Shown here piece after piece: positions 1 to 8,676 of a stretch of DNA of 64,000 nt (position 1 is its first letter; every line of letters begins with the position of its first letter). This DNA is from Mesorhizobium sp. (GTDB lineage Bacteria > Pseudomonadota > Alphaproteobacteria > Rhizobiales > Rhizobiaceae): contig JAHBYX010000007.1 of assembly GCA_019635735.1 (NCBI GenBank), forward strand, positions 239,811 through 303,810. Direction: 5' to 3'. The position numbers and the translations under genes are program-made. Under the pieces are notes generated by a model. It ran no database searches, had not been told where the DNA came from, and saw nothing but the letters and a program-made list of their open reading frames with translations.

Positions 1-1235
1 CGCTCCAGCCAGTGCGCCGCGGAAAGGGCGGTGCGGTCCGCGCCGAAGCGGGCCACGACCTGCACGCCGATCGGCATTCCGGCGGAGTTGGAGAGGCCCG
101 TCACGTTCACGCAGGGGTTGCCGGTCAGCGTCCAGACCTTGTTGAAGACCGGGCTGCCGGTGGATGCCAGCCCGGCGGGCGCCGCGCCCGTCGCGGAAGG
201 CGTCAGCACCACGTCGACGGCCTGGAACAGCGCCGTCGCAGCCTTGCGGGCGCGTCGGGCGGTGGCCCTCGCCTTGTCGTAGTCGGCGGGCGGGATCGCG
301 CGGCCGGAGGCGATGGTCTCGCGGAGAATCTTGCTCATGCGATCGCCGAAGCGCAGGAAATCGTCGGCCATGGCGAGGCCCACCTCGTAGTTCTGGATCG
401 TCGAATGGCAGTCCCGCCCGGCGGCGAGCGTATCGGGCTCGTCGATCTCGACGAACTCGGCGCCGGCATCGGTGGCGATCTGTGCCGTCCGGGCGAGTGC
501 AAGGTGCATATCGGCGTTCGCCTCGTTCCAGATCCGGCTTTTGTAGAGGCCGATCCGCAACGGTGAAGCGGGTTCCTCGACGTCCAGCGGACGACGCGTG
601 ACGCAGGACGCGAAGCGGGCCACGTCGGCGGCGCTGGCGGCGAAAAAGCCGACCGTGTCGAGCGACCAGGAGAAGGCCTTGGCGCCGACGGCGGGGACGA
701 GGCGGAAGCTCGGCTTGTAGCCGCTGACGCCGCAATAGGCGGCCGGGCGGATGACCGAGCCGCCGGTCTGCGTGCCCGTGGCGGCCGCTACCATGCCGGC
801 AGCAACCGCCGCAGCCGAACCCGAAGACGAGCCGCCAGGCGTGTGCGCCGGGTCGAGCGGGTTCCTGGTGCGCGAAGGATTGAGGAAGGCGAACTCGGTT
901 GTGACCGTCTTGCCGACGATCGAAGCGCCGGCCTGGCGGATCATCGAGACGACGGCCGCGTCGGTGCGCGGCCGGTAACCCTCGTAGAGCGGCGTGCCGT
1001 AGGTAGTCGGCAGGTCGGCGGTGTCGAAGATGTCCTTGATGCCCACGGAAACGCCCGCGAGCGGGCCGGACGCGGAGCCTGCCGCGGCGATGGCCGTATC
1101 GCGGTCGGCCAGCGTCTCGAACGCGCCGATGGCGGCGTCGAGTTCCGCTATGCGATCGAGGCTCCTTGCGATCTCGGCGGCGGGCGTGCTCCGTCCCGCG
1201 GCGATGTCGTCCTGAATCGCGATGACCGACAGCAT
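1..1235 (-). CDS. Amidase-signature family amidase (3' end beyond window)
   Basis: This enzyme should hydrolyse a carboxamide or related bond in the cytoplasm; the substrate cannot be told from sequence. The Ser-cisSer-Lys triad is visible: Lys67 in GIKD, the glycine/serine loop GGSSSGS at 134-140 supplying the cis-serine, and nucleophile Ser160 in TGGSVIRPA. The ATG at 1235 follows a purine-rich stretch (CGGAGGAAAAGC). The frame stays open to the left edge, so about 411 residues are seen and the C-terminus is missing. Family members usually run 400-500 residues, so little is lost. The next gene, the DMT exporter, lies 20 bp upstream on the same strand, so co-transcription is possible. Confidence 0.9.
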   Translation of the reverse strand, partial: MLSVIAIQDDIAAGRSTPAAEIARSLDRIAELDAAIGAFETLADRDTAIAAAGSASGPLAGVSVGIKDIFDTADLPTTYGTPLYEGYRPRTDAAVVSMIRQAGASIVGKTVTTEFAFLNPSRTRNPLDPAHTPGGSSSGSAAAVAAGMVAAATGTQTGGSVIRPAAYCGVSGYKPSFRLVPAVGAKAFSWSLDTVGFFAASAADVARFASCVTRRPLDVEEPASPLRIGLYKSRIWNEANADMHLALARTAQIATDAGAEFVEIDEPDTLAAGRDCHSTIQNYEVGLAMADDFLRFGDRMSKILRETIASGRAIPPADYDKARATARRARKAATALFQAVDVVLTPSATGAAPAGLASTGSPVFNKVWTLTGNPCVNVTGLSNSAGMPIGVQVVARFGADRTALSAAHWLE

Positions 1236-1255
1236 GCTTTTCCTCCGTCAAAGAC

Positions 1256-2176
1256 CTATCGGCGACGGAAGAGCCTGCCGTCAATCGTCACGAGGCCGAG
1301 CCCGATCAGCGCCATGCCGGCAAGTTCGAACAGTTCCAGCCTCTGGCCGAGGAAGATCGCTCCGAGAAGTACTGCGCTGACAGGGGTGATCATCGTGACG
1401 AGCGAGGTGTTCGACTGGCCGGCCGTCCGGATCAGTTCGAAGAAGATCAGATAGGCGAAGGCGGTGGCGACGAGCGCCAGCGCCAGCGCCGCCGTCCACG
1501 AGCCGGCGCCGGCGTGGAGGAAGCCGTCGAAGCCGTCGGCATAGAGCGCGATCGGGATCATCATCAGCGTCGAGGCCGTCAACTGGCCAGTCGCGACCAG
1601 GACCGGCGGCAGGCCGGTGAACCGGCGCGAGACGACGAAGGCAAACGCATAGGACAGCGCCGTGCCGATCAATGCGAACTTTGCCCAGACGGGGCCGCCG
1701 ATATCGGCTGCCAGTCCAGGCCCGATCATCACCGCCGTGCCGGCGATGCCGATCACGACGCCGATCAGCTTGTTCAGGGTCGGTGTTTCGAAGCGGAACA
1801 CGAAACCGACGACGAGAAGCGTCCAGAACGGCGTGGTGGCGTTGAGCACGGAGGCGAGGCCGGCACCGATCGCCGTCTGGCCGATGAACATCAGCGAGAA
1901 AGGCACGACATTGTTGAGCAGGCCCATCAGAAGGAACCAGCCCGAATAGGGACGCGCCAGCGCGAAGGACGGGCCGCGGGCCAGCAAGTAGAGATGCAGC
2001 GCCGTTGCGGCGACCGCGACGCGGATCAGCACCAGCGTCAGAGGCGGGATTTCCTTCACGGCGATCGAGACGCTGAAGAAGGAACCGCCCCATATGACGC
2101 CCAGCAGCAGGAGCAGCGCCCACATGCGGGCGGTCATCGGCGGATTCTGGGGGGAAGCGGAGGAGGGGAGACTCAT
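1256..2176 (-). CDS. EamA/DMT-family permease
   Basis: This is an inner-membrane transporter of the drug/metabolite superfamily, probably a metabolite exporter of unknown substrate. With the ATG at 2176 the protein has 306 residues, normal for a ten-helix protein with two EamA halves. The first half opens with the hydrophobic stretch ending in GVIWGGSFF near residues 20-34. ATGs at 2200 and 2137 are also in frame and none has a convincing Shine-Dalgarno sequence, so the start is uncertain by about 13 residues. The amidase follows 20 bp downstream on the same strand. Confidence 0.85.
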   Translation of the reverse strand: MSLPSSASPQNPPMTARMWALLLLLGVIWGGSFFSVSIAVKEIPPLTLVLIRVAVAATALHLYLLARGPSFALARPYSGWFLLMGLLNNVVPFSLMFIGQTAIGAGLASVLNATTPFWTLLVVGFVFRFETPTLNKLIGVVIGIAGTAVMIGPGLAADIGGPVWAKFALIGTALSYAFAFVVSRRFTGLPPVLVATGQLTASTLMMIPIALYADGFDGFLHAGAGSWTAALALALVATAFAYLIFFELIRTAGQSNTSLVTMITPVSAVLLGAIFLGQRLELFELAGMALIGLGLVTIDGRLFRRR

Positions 2177-2311
2177 GCGGGGTATCCGTTGAGGGCGCAT
2201 CGTTAGAATGACTCGCCCGCCTTCGCCACCCGTTTCCGGAACCTTCGGCCCGGACACCGCTTTCGCGCGTCATGCGCGGCTGATAGTTTCGCGTCGAAAC
2301 GGGAACTGCCC

Positions 2312-3535
2312 ATGCAAAGATTCGAGACCGCGAAGGCCGCCGCGCTGGAGCTTCGCCCTGACGAGCCGGTCTACTGCTTCCATCCGGACGTGCTGAAAGC
2401 CGACGCCCAAAGCTTCATGGCGATGTTTCCGGGCAAGACGGCCTATGCGGTGAAGACGAATGGCGAGCCGATGGTTCTGAAGACCTTGTCGGAGGCGGGC
2501 GTAAAGGCCTTCGACGTGGCCTCACCCGGCGAGTTCGCCGCGGTCCGCGCCGTCGCGCCAGAGGCGGAGATGCTCTACATGCACCCCGTCAAGGCCCAGT
2601 CGGACATAAGGCTGGCGCTCGAGACCTACGGTATACGGGTGATCGCGGTCGACCACGAGGACGAGATCGTCAAGCTGACGCGCATCGTGCGAGCGCTCGA
2701 CATCGATCCGGGCTCGGTCGAGGTCTATGTCCGCATCCAGACCAAGGGCCACGCCGCCTACGAACTGTCGAAGAAATTCGGCGCAGGCCCGGCGCAGGCG
2801 GTGGAACTGCTGCAGCGACTGGCGCGCACCGGCTACAAGGTCGGCATCTGCTTCCATGTCGGCAGCCAGATCGAGGATCCGGACACCTACGACCGGGCGC
2901 TGAAGACGGCCGACTGGGTGCGCAACCGGGCGGGTGTCGATCTCGTCGGCCTGGATGTCGGCGGCGGCTTCCCGGCGGAATACGGCCACGACCCGAACCG
3001 CAAGGTTCCCGAGATGCCGTCGCTGTCGCAGCTGATGTCGCGCTTTCGCGGCGATCTGCGCGAATGGGGTTTTGGAGACCTGCCGCTCGTTGCCGAACCG
3101 GGCCGTGTCATCGTCGCGCGGGCGTTTTCGCTGATCGTGCGGGTGCTGCTGCGCAAGGGCAGACGGCTCTACATCAATGACGGCATCTGGGCGTCGCTGT
3201 CCGATTCGTGGACGGGCAAGATCACGCTGCCGGCGCGGTTCATCCCCGACCCCGCGATCCGCAGCCGCAACGGCGACGTGTCGAACATCGTGCCGTTCAA
3301 GGTCTGCGGGGCGACCTGCGATTCGGTCGACATCCTGTCGCGGCCGTTCTGGCTGCCGGAGACCGTCGATACGGGCGACTGGATCGAGATCGGCCACATC
3401 GGCGCTTATTCGCTGTCGCTCAGGACCCGGTTCAACGGCTTCTATCCGGACAAGTTCGTCGAAGTGGCGACGCCGTTCGACGAGGGCGACAAGCCGGAAG
3501 GCTTCGCCAGCCTGGAGACGATGGCGGCGAGCTGA
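2312..3535 (+). CDS. PLP-dependent ornithine/lysine decarboxylase-like enzyme (fold type III)
   Basis: This 407-residue enzyme belongs to the alanine-racemase-fold decarboxylases (eukaryotic-type ODC group), which turn ornithine or lysine into putrescine or cadaverine. Visible marks are the PLP lysine Lys48 in YAVKTN, the HVGSQ segment, the phosphate-binding DVGGGFP loop, AEPGR, and the catalytic Cys336-Asp337 in CGATCDSVD. The CxxxCD motif is typical of ornithine decarboxylases rather than of diaminopimelate decarboxylase. It is divergent from the DMT permease. A role in polyamine synthesis is inferred from the family; substrate preference between ornithine and lysine is not resolved. Confidence 0.88.
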   Translation: MQRFETAKAAALELRPDEPVYCFHPDVLKADAQSFMAMFPGKTAYAVKTNGEPMVLKTLSEAGVKAFDVASPGEFAAVRAVAPEAEMLYMHPVKAQSDIRLALETYGIRVIAVDHEDEIVKLTRIVRALDIDPGSVEVYVRIQTKGHAAYELSKKFGAGPAQAVELLQRLARTGYKVGICFHVGSQIEDPDTYDRALKTADWVRNRAGVDLVGLDVGGGFPAEYGHDPNRKVPEMPSLSQLMSRFRGDLREWGFGDLPLVAEPGRVIVARAFSLIVRVLLRKGRRLYINDGIWASLSDSWTGKITLPARFIPDPAIRSRNGDVSNIVPFKVCGATCDSVDILSRPFWLPETVDTGDWIEIGHIGAYSLSLRTRFNGFYPDKFVEVATPFDEGDKPEGFASLETMAAS

Positions 3536-3606
3536 TTTCGCGATCCGCCTTTTTGCGGCCACTCGCGCGAACTAGTCATCGGCCCGCGTCAACATCGGGA
3601 CACTTC

Positions 3607-3903
3607 ATGCGCCTTCTGCTCGCCGCCTTCCTTGTCCTTTCCGCCGCGCCGGCGCTTGGCGCTACCTGCGCGCCCGTGTCGACGGATGCGCGCATTCTTT
3701 CCTCCCCGGACTACGACGACATCCATCCTGACTGGAACGACGGCAGCCGCATCGGCCTTTCCTGGTCGCTCGACCTTCTCGGCGAGGAGGAGGGCGAGGA
3801 CGGCGAGTACTATCTGCTCGGCGACCTCATCGATCCGCGCGGCGGCGTCGCGGGCGAGAGCGTGTTCGTCTCGGCCATGGAATGGGAATGCGACAGCGAG
3901 TGA
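3607..3903 (+). CDS. Small secreted acidic protein, unknown function
   Basis: This is a 98-residue protein that I do not recognise. It begins with a clear Sec signal peptide (MRLLLAAFLVLSAAPALGA), followed by a short mature domain with two cysteines, one near each end, that could form a disulfide. The middle is strongly acidic (GEEEGEDGE). The start is set by the signal peptide. It lies 71 bp after the decarboxylase and ends 1 bp before the convergent lrgB stop. Export to the periplasm is inferred. Confidence 0.6.
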   Translation: MRLLLAAFLVLSAAPALGATCAPVSTDARILSSPDYDDIHPDWNDGSRIGLSWSLDLLGEEEGEDGEYYLLGDLIDPRGGVAGESVFVSAMEWECDSE

Positions 3904-3904
3904 C

Positions 3905-4624
3905 TCAGCCGGCGAAAGCCAGCCAGATCAGTACCAGGAGGCTGGTCAGCGCGCCGTTGAGGCCCATGGCGATGCCGGCGAAGGTGCCGGCGATCTCGGA
4001 GACCTGAAAGGCGCGCGCCGTGCCGATGCCGTGCGAGGCGACGCCAACGGCGAAGCCGCGCGCCGCAAAATTCCGTATCCTCAGCGCGTTCATCAGGGGC
4101 GTCACCACCACCGCCCCGATGATGCCGGTCATCACCACCAGGACGGCCGTGAGCGCCGGAATGCCGCCAAGGCTCTTCGACAGTTCCATCGCGATCGGCG
4201 CGGTGGTCGACTTCGGCGCCAGCGAGGCGAGCACGTCGGCGGGAGCGCCGAGCGCCCAGGCGATGGCGACGGCGCTGACCGCCGCGGTCACCGATCCCGC
4301 GACGAGGGCGGCTGCCATCGGCAGGAGCGCGCGGCGGACGGTCGCGAGATTGCGCCACAGCGGGACCGCCAGCGCCACGGTCGCCGGGCCGAGCAGGAAA
4401 TGCACGAACTGCGCGCCTTCGAAATAGGTGCCGTAGTCCGTGCCGGTTGCGATCAGAATGGCTGCAAGTATCCCCGCTGCGATGACCACCGGATTGGCGA
4501 GCGGATGACGGCCGAGCCGCGCTGCGATCCAGTCGGCGGAGACATAGGCGGCGAGCGTCGCCGTCAGCCAGGTGAGCGGCGAGGCCGACAGATAGACCCA
4601 GATCGAGACGATGTCGGGGGTCAT
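3905..4624 (-). CDS. lrgB: LrgB/CidB-family membrane protein
   Basis: This 239-residue polytopic inner-membrane protein works with LrgA; in Gram-positive bacteria the pair modulates murein hydrolase activity, and plant homologues move glycolate. The sequence is mostly hydrophobic helices with the conserved SVTTPIA-like region (here PKSTTAPIAMEL), a GVASHGIGTARAF segment and a final helix. Its ATG overlaps the lrgA stop as ATGA, showing translational coupling. The upstream genes on the same strand are lrgA and an MltB-type transglycosylase, which fits a cell-wall role. Confidence 0.92.
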   Translation of the reverse strand: MTPDIVSIWVYLSASPLTWLTATLAAYVSADWIAARLGRHPLANPVVIAAGILAAILIATGTDYGTYFEGAQFVHFLLGPATVALAVPLWRNLATVRRALLPMAAALVAGSVTAAVSAVAIAWALGAPADVLASLAPKSTTAPIAMELSKSLGGIPALTAVLVVMTGIIGAVVVTPLMNALRIRNFAARGFAVGVASHGIGTARAFQVSEIAGTFAGIAMGLNGALTSLLVLIWLAFAG

Positions 4625-5037
4625 TCTCTGTCCTCTCCCTGAAGGCGCGCGACGAGGAGGAAGACGCCGACCGTGACCAGCAGCGTCAGCACCGTCGACG
4701 CGATCAGCGCGAGCGCGAGCGTGACGCCGAATTCGCGCAGCACCGGGCCGTATTGCACGATGCCGACGGCGGCGGGCACGAACAGGAGCGAGAGATTGCG
4801 GAGAATTGCGCCGGAGGTCGCGTCGAGGCCCGCATCGGGACCCCTGAGCCAGACCAGCAGGACGAACATCAGCGCCATGCCGACGACCGGGCCGGGGAAC
4901 GCGATCTCCGGGTAGTACGCGCGGATAGCCAAGATCGTCGTCTCGCCGGTCAGCTGGCACAGGAGCAGCGCGAGGATCGCGCGCGGAAGATTGAGCGGCG
5001 TGACCGGTGGGGCGGAAGATTCGCCGTCCCCGCTCAT
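4621..5037 (-). CDS. lrgA: LrgA/CidA-family holin-like protein
   Basis: This 138-residue protein has four predicted membrane helices and belongs to the CidA/LrgA holin-like family. The characteristic stretch is ILALLLCQLTGETT followed by FPGPVVGMALMFVLL. It acts in the inner membrane with LrgB. The ATG at 5037 lies only 7 bp after the transglycosylase stop, and its own stop overlaps lrgB by 4 bp. The arrangement makes the transglycosylase, lrgA and lrgB one likely transcription unit. Confidence 0.92.
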   Translation of the reverse strand: MSGDGESSAPPVTPLNLPRAILALLLCQLTGETTILAIRAYYPEIAFPGPVVGMALMFVLLVWLRGPDAGLDATSGAILRNLSLLFVPAAVGIVQYGPVLREFGVTLALALIASTVLTLLVTVGVFLLVARLQGEDRE

Positions 5038-5044
5038 CGCCGCC

Positions 5045-6217
5045 TCAGAGAATCACGAGGAGTTGCTGCGTCGGCCATCCGTCGGCGGGAAGGCCGAGTT
5101 CGGCCTGCACTTTCTGCAGGGCCGTGCGGGTGCCGGTACCGAGCACGCCGTCGATCTTGCCGACGTCGTGGCCGCGCGCCTGCAACTTCTCCTGCAGCTG
5201 CTTCATCTCCTCGATGGTGAGGCCGCGGTCGGGATTGCGCTTGTCGTAGGCCGGCTCACCGGCAAAGCGCGCCGCCAAATGGCCGGCGGTGAGCGTATAG
5301 ACGAAGGACTGGTTCCATTCGAGATAGACGTCAAAATTCGGGTAGATCAGGAAGGCGGGACCCTTGCGACCCATCGGCAGGACGAGGCTCGACGGCTGGT
5401 CGTCGGAAGGGAGGGCCGACCCGTCGCGCGCGGTAACGCCGGCCGCTGCCCAATGCGAGCGCGGGTGCTGGTTCTCGCGGCCGCTGTCGGCCCAGTCCAT
5501 CTCGGCGGGAACGCGGACCTCCTGCATCCAGGGCTCGCCGGCGCGCCAGCCCATCGACCTGAGGAAGTTGGCGGTGGTCATGATCACGTCGGCCGGATCG
5601 TTGCGCAGGTCGACGAGCCCATCGCCGTCGCCGTCGCGACCCTTTTCGAGGTAGTCGGACGGCAGGATCTGGGTCTGGCCGATCTCGCCGGCCCAGGCGC
5701 CCTTCACGTCGGCCGGCAGCACGCCCTGGTCGATAAGCGTCAGAAGCGGCACGATCTGCGGCCGGAAGAGTTCCGGGCGCCGGCAGTCATAGGCGAGCGT
5801 CGCGAGTGCGCTCAACGTATCGAAATCGCCCTGGACCGCGCCGAAATCCGTTTCCAACGCCCAGAAGGCGGTGATGACCGGGCCCGGGACGCCATACTCG
5901 GCCTCGGCGCGCGCGAACACGTCGGCATGTTTCTTCAGGGTGGCAGCGCCCTGCTTGAGGCGGTAACCCGAGACCATTCGGCTGGAGAACTCGATGAAGG
6001 TCTGCGCGAATACGCCCTGCGCACGGTCGCGGGAGAGCACCCTTGTGTCGAGCCGTGCCTGGGAAAGCGCTTCGAGGCCGCGCTCGCCGATGCCGGCGGC
6101 CTGGGCTTCGGCGCGCATTCCCTCCAGCCAGGCGTTGAAATCGCCGCCGCAGGACTGGGCAACGGCAGGTGTGCCGAAAAGGGTTGCAGCGAAGGCAGCG
6201 GCGAGGGCGAATTTCAT
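5045..6217 (-). CDS. MltB-type lytic murein transglycosylase with C-terminal peptidoglycan-binding domain
   Basis: This 390-residue periplasmic enzyme should cleave the MurNAc-GlcNAc bond of peptidoglycan, leaving anhydro-MurNAc. The signal peptide covers residues 1-20 (cut after AVA), the SLT_2 catalytic domain follows with catalytic Glu122 in WALETDFG, and a PG_binding_1 domain fills about the last 60 residues (MKQLQEKLQARGHDVGKIDG). The ATG at 6217 is preceded by GGAGAT at good spacing; longer in-frame starts would bury the signal peptide. lrgA begins 7 bp downstream and a GH25 lipoprotein lies 70 bp upstream, all on one strand. Confidence 0.93.
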   Translation of the reverse strand: MKFALAAAFAATLFGTPAVAQSCGGDFNAWLEGMRAEAQAAGIGERGLEALSQARLDTRVLSRDRAQGVFAQTFIEFSSRMVSGYRLKQGAATLKKHADVFARAEAEYGVPGPVITAFWALETDFGAVQGDFDTLSALATLAYDCRRPELFRPQIVPLLTLIDQGVLPADVKGAWAGEIGQTQILPSDYLEKGRDGDGDGLVDLRNDPADVIMTTANFLRSMGWRAGEPWMQEVRVPAEMDWADSGRENQHPRSHWAAAGVTARDGSALPSDDQPSSLVLPMGRKGPAFLIYPNFDVYLEWNQSFVYTLTAGHLAARFAGEPAYDKRNPDRGLTIEEMKQLQEKLQARGHDVGKIDGVLGTGTRTALQKVQAELGLPADGWPTQQLLVIL

Positions 6218-6287
6218 CGTCGGTGATCTCCGATAGTCGTCCGGGGGACAGCACGCCGTCCGGGCATAAATGCGGCGTTGACGCCAA

Positions 6288-7082
6288 TCAATGCGCATTG
6301 GCCTTCAGCCAGGCGCGCCAGCCGCTGGCCGTGCCGTTGAAGACGTTGATGTCGGCGTCTCCGTCGATGCCGGGCACCGTGCCCGTGCCGGTGTATTGCC
6401 AGAAGACGAAGGGATGGTCGCCGTATTTTTCCGTCGGATGCCCGGCGGTCGAGCGCAGCCAGAAATGATAGCCGCGAAACGCGTTCAGGCCGTTGCGGTC
6501 GAAGAAGGCGGGATCGGTGTAAATGATCGGCCGCTTGCCGTAGTGCTTCTGCACCATGTTGAGGAAGATGCGCATTTCCGAGCGTACCGTCTCCGGCGGC
6601 GGGCGCAGCGTGCAGGTGGGCGACAGAGGGTTCCATTCCATGTCGAGGACCGGGGGCAGAGAGCCCCTCTCGCGCGGCACGTTGCGGATGAACCACTCGG
6701 CCTGCTCGGCGGCCGGCCGGCAGAAATAGAAGAAATGATAGGCGCCGCGCGGGATGCCCGCGGCGCGTGCGCCGCGCCAGTGTTCGTGAAAGTTGTCGTC
6801 GACACGGTCGCCGCCTTCGGTCGCCTTGATGAAAGCGAAGGAAATGCCCTTGGCGCGCGCGGCCGCCCAGTCGACCGCGGACTGGTATTTTGACACGTCG
6901 GTGCCATGGATTGAGTAGTCCCAAGGTTTACGCGTCTGCCAGTCATGCGGATCCCGGTCGGCGAAGCGCGGTCCGGAGGCGATGGGCGCGTCGGACGATG
7001 TCGGCGCGAGTTCCTGCAGACCGCCGCTGCCGGTGCAGGCAGCCAGCGAAGCGATCAGCAACAGAACCGCGAGACGGTGCAT
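6288..7082 (-). CDS. GH25 (lysozyme-like) muramidase lipoprotein
   Basis: This 264-residue glycosyl hydrolase family 25 protein should cut MurNAc-GlcNAc linkages. A lipobox (LAAC, Cys16) predicts a lipoprotein. The catalytic domain starts at about residue 58 with TDVSKYQ (Asp62), carries the DxE pair at Asp147 and Glu149 (VLDMEW), and includes FAFIKATEGG and GAYHFFYF. The start at 7082 is fixed by the lipoprotein signal. The open frame upstream of this ATG runs on opposite the serine hydrolase and is not coding. It is the first gene of the run GH25-mltB-lrgA-lrgB. Confidence 0.9.
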   Translation of the reverse strand: MHRLAVLLLIASLAACTGSGGLQELAPTSSDAPIASGPRFADRDPHDWQTRKPWDYSIHGTDVSKYQSAVDWAAARAKGISFAFIKATEGGDRVDDNFHEHWRGARAAGIPRGAYHFFYFCRPAAEQAEWFIRNVPRERGSLPPVLDMEWNPLSPTCTLRPPPETVRSEMRIFLNMVQKHYGKRPIIYTDPAFFDRNGLNAFRGYHFWLRSTAGHPTEKYGDHPFVFWQYTGTGTVPGIDGDADINVFNGTASGWRAWLKANAH

Positions 7083-7283
7083 CGACACTCCCTTGGTGGA
7101 CCGCTCCGAGCCGGACCAGCAAACCTCATCCTGCCTGTTCCCGGTTGTGCGAAGCTGGTCGTCCCGACATTCGCGTCGCCGATTGCGCATTCCCTGCGGC
7201 ATTGATTTTTCCCCGCGCCGCGCCCAAGACTTCGCACCGACGGATCGGGCGCAAGTTCGGCGAATCCAAGGCGGGGGGCGGCA

Positions 7284-8663
7284 ATGAGACTGATCGGCAA
7301 AGCGCTCAAGTGGCTTGCGCTGCTTGCGGCGGCAATCGTCGTGGCCTTCGCGGCCTGGCTCTACATCGCACCGCCGGCGCTGATACAGGTCGCGGCCGGC
7401 TACTCCGCCAAGATCGTCTGCTCGAACGTGTTCATCGCCGGACGGGACTCGCACGAGGTGCTGAAGGTCGACGTGCAGGCCCCCGGACACCCGATCCTTG
7501 GCCTGATCTCGATGTCGGTCGACCGCGAGGCGAAGACCACCTACGCGAAGCTTCTCGGCATGTTCGGCGGCGGTCTTGCCGTGGCGCGCGAGGGCGCCGG
7601 ATGCGCCTCTGTGCCGGACGGCGACGTCGAGGCGGCGAAGCTGGCGCCTGTGCCGGCCGCGGCAGGCGCCGTATCGCAGGCGCTTTGGCCGGAAGGCGAG
7701 ACTGTGGAGCCTTCGCAGGATCCGGCGGTCAAGGCGATCCTCGACGATCCCGGCATGACGGGGCCCGGCATGCGCGCCGTGGTCGTGGTCAAGAACGGGC
7801 GGATTGTCGGCGAGCGCTACGGCGAGGGCTTTGCCGAAACGACGCCTTTGCTCGGCTGGTCGATGACAAAGACGGTGACCGCGGCGATCATCGGTACGCT
7901 GGTGCGCGACGGCAAGATGGGCCTCGACGATACGGACCTGTTCGAGGCGTGGAAGGCGGACGGACGCGGCGCGATCAGGGTCCGCGACCTGCTTTCGATG
8001 TCGAGCGGACTGGAGTTCAACGAGGATTACGGCGACGTGACCGACGTCACGCGCATGCTCTATCTCGAGCCGGACATGGCCGCCTTCGCCGCCGCCAAGC
8101 CGCTGGCGCACGAGGTAGGCAAGGTGTTCTCCTATTCGAGCGGCACGAGCGTGATGCTGTCGCGGATCTGGCAGAATGTGGCCGGCGCCGACGCGCTCGC
8201 CTGGCCGCGGCGCGAGCTGTTCGATCCGCTCGGCATGCGCAGCGCCGTGCTCGAGGCCGACGCGCGCGGCACCTTCGTCGGCTCGTCCTATCTCTACGCA
8301 ACGGCGCGGGACTGGGCTCGGTTCGGGCAATTCCTGCTGCAGGACGGCGTCTGGAACGGGAAAGCGATCCTGCCGGACGGCTATGCGGCGATGTTGCGCA
8401 CGCCGTCGACGGCGGCACCGGAAGAATACACGCAGGGCCACATGTGGCTGAACGGGCCTTCCGCCGGGACACCCGACGGCGAAGATCCCGACAAGGGCTT
8501 CGACCTGCCGGCGGATGCGGTCTGGGCGCTCGGGCACGACGGCCAGTCGATGGCGGTCGTGCCATCGAAGCAGTTGGTCGTCGTGCGCCTCGGGCTCACA
8601 CCCTCCAAGCTCGGCTACAAGTCCCAGGCGATGGTGGCTGCACTCGCCAAGGCGCTGCCTTAG
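7284..8663 (+). CDS. Membrane-anchored serine hydrolase (class C beta-lactamase fold)
   Basis: This 459-residue protein has an N-terminal membrane anchor or signal (residues about 7-27) and a penicillin-recognising serine hydrolase domain. The SxxK motif is Ser193-Met-Thr-Lys196, the Tyr motif is YSS at 284-286, and a late HDGQS takes the place of the KTG box. Members include esterases, 6-aminohexanoate-dimer hydrolases and DD-peptidase-like enzymes, so the substrate is open. It is read from the ATG at 7284 behind a G-rich leader. It ends 13 bp from the convergent btaB stop. Confidence 0.87.
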   Translation: MRLIGKALKWLALLAAAIVVAFAAWLYIAPPALIQVAAGYSAKIVCSNVFIAGRDSHEVLKVDVQAPGHPILGLISMSVDREAKTTYAKLLGMFGGGLAVAREGAGCASVPDGDVEAAKLAPVPAAAGAVSQALWPEGETVEPSQDPAVKAILDDPGMTGPGMRAVVVVKNGRIVGERYGEGFAETTPLLGWSMTKTVTAAIIGTLVRDGKMGLDDTDLFEAWKADGRGAIRVRDLLSMSSGLEFNEDYGDVTDVTRMLYLEPDMAAFAAAKPLAHEVGKVFSYSSGTSVMLSRIWQNVAGADALAWPRRELFDPLGMRSAVLEADARGTFVGSSYLYATARDWARFGQFLLQDGVWNGKAILPDGYAAMLRTPSTAAPEEYTQGHMWLNGPSAGTPDGEDPDKGFDLPADAVWALGHDGQSMAVVPSKQLVVVRLGLTPSKLGYKSQAMVAALAKALP

Positions 8664-8676
8664 AAGCCGCTCGGAC

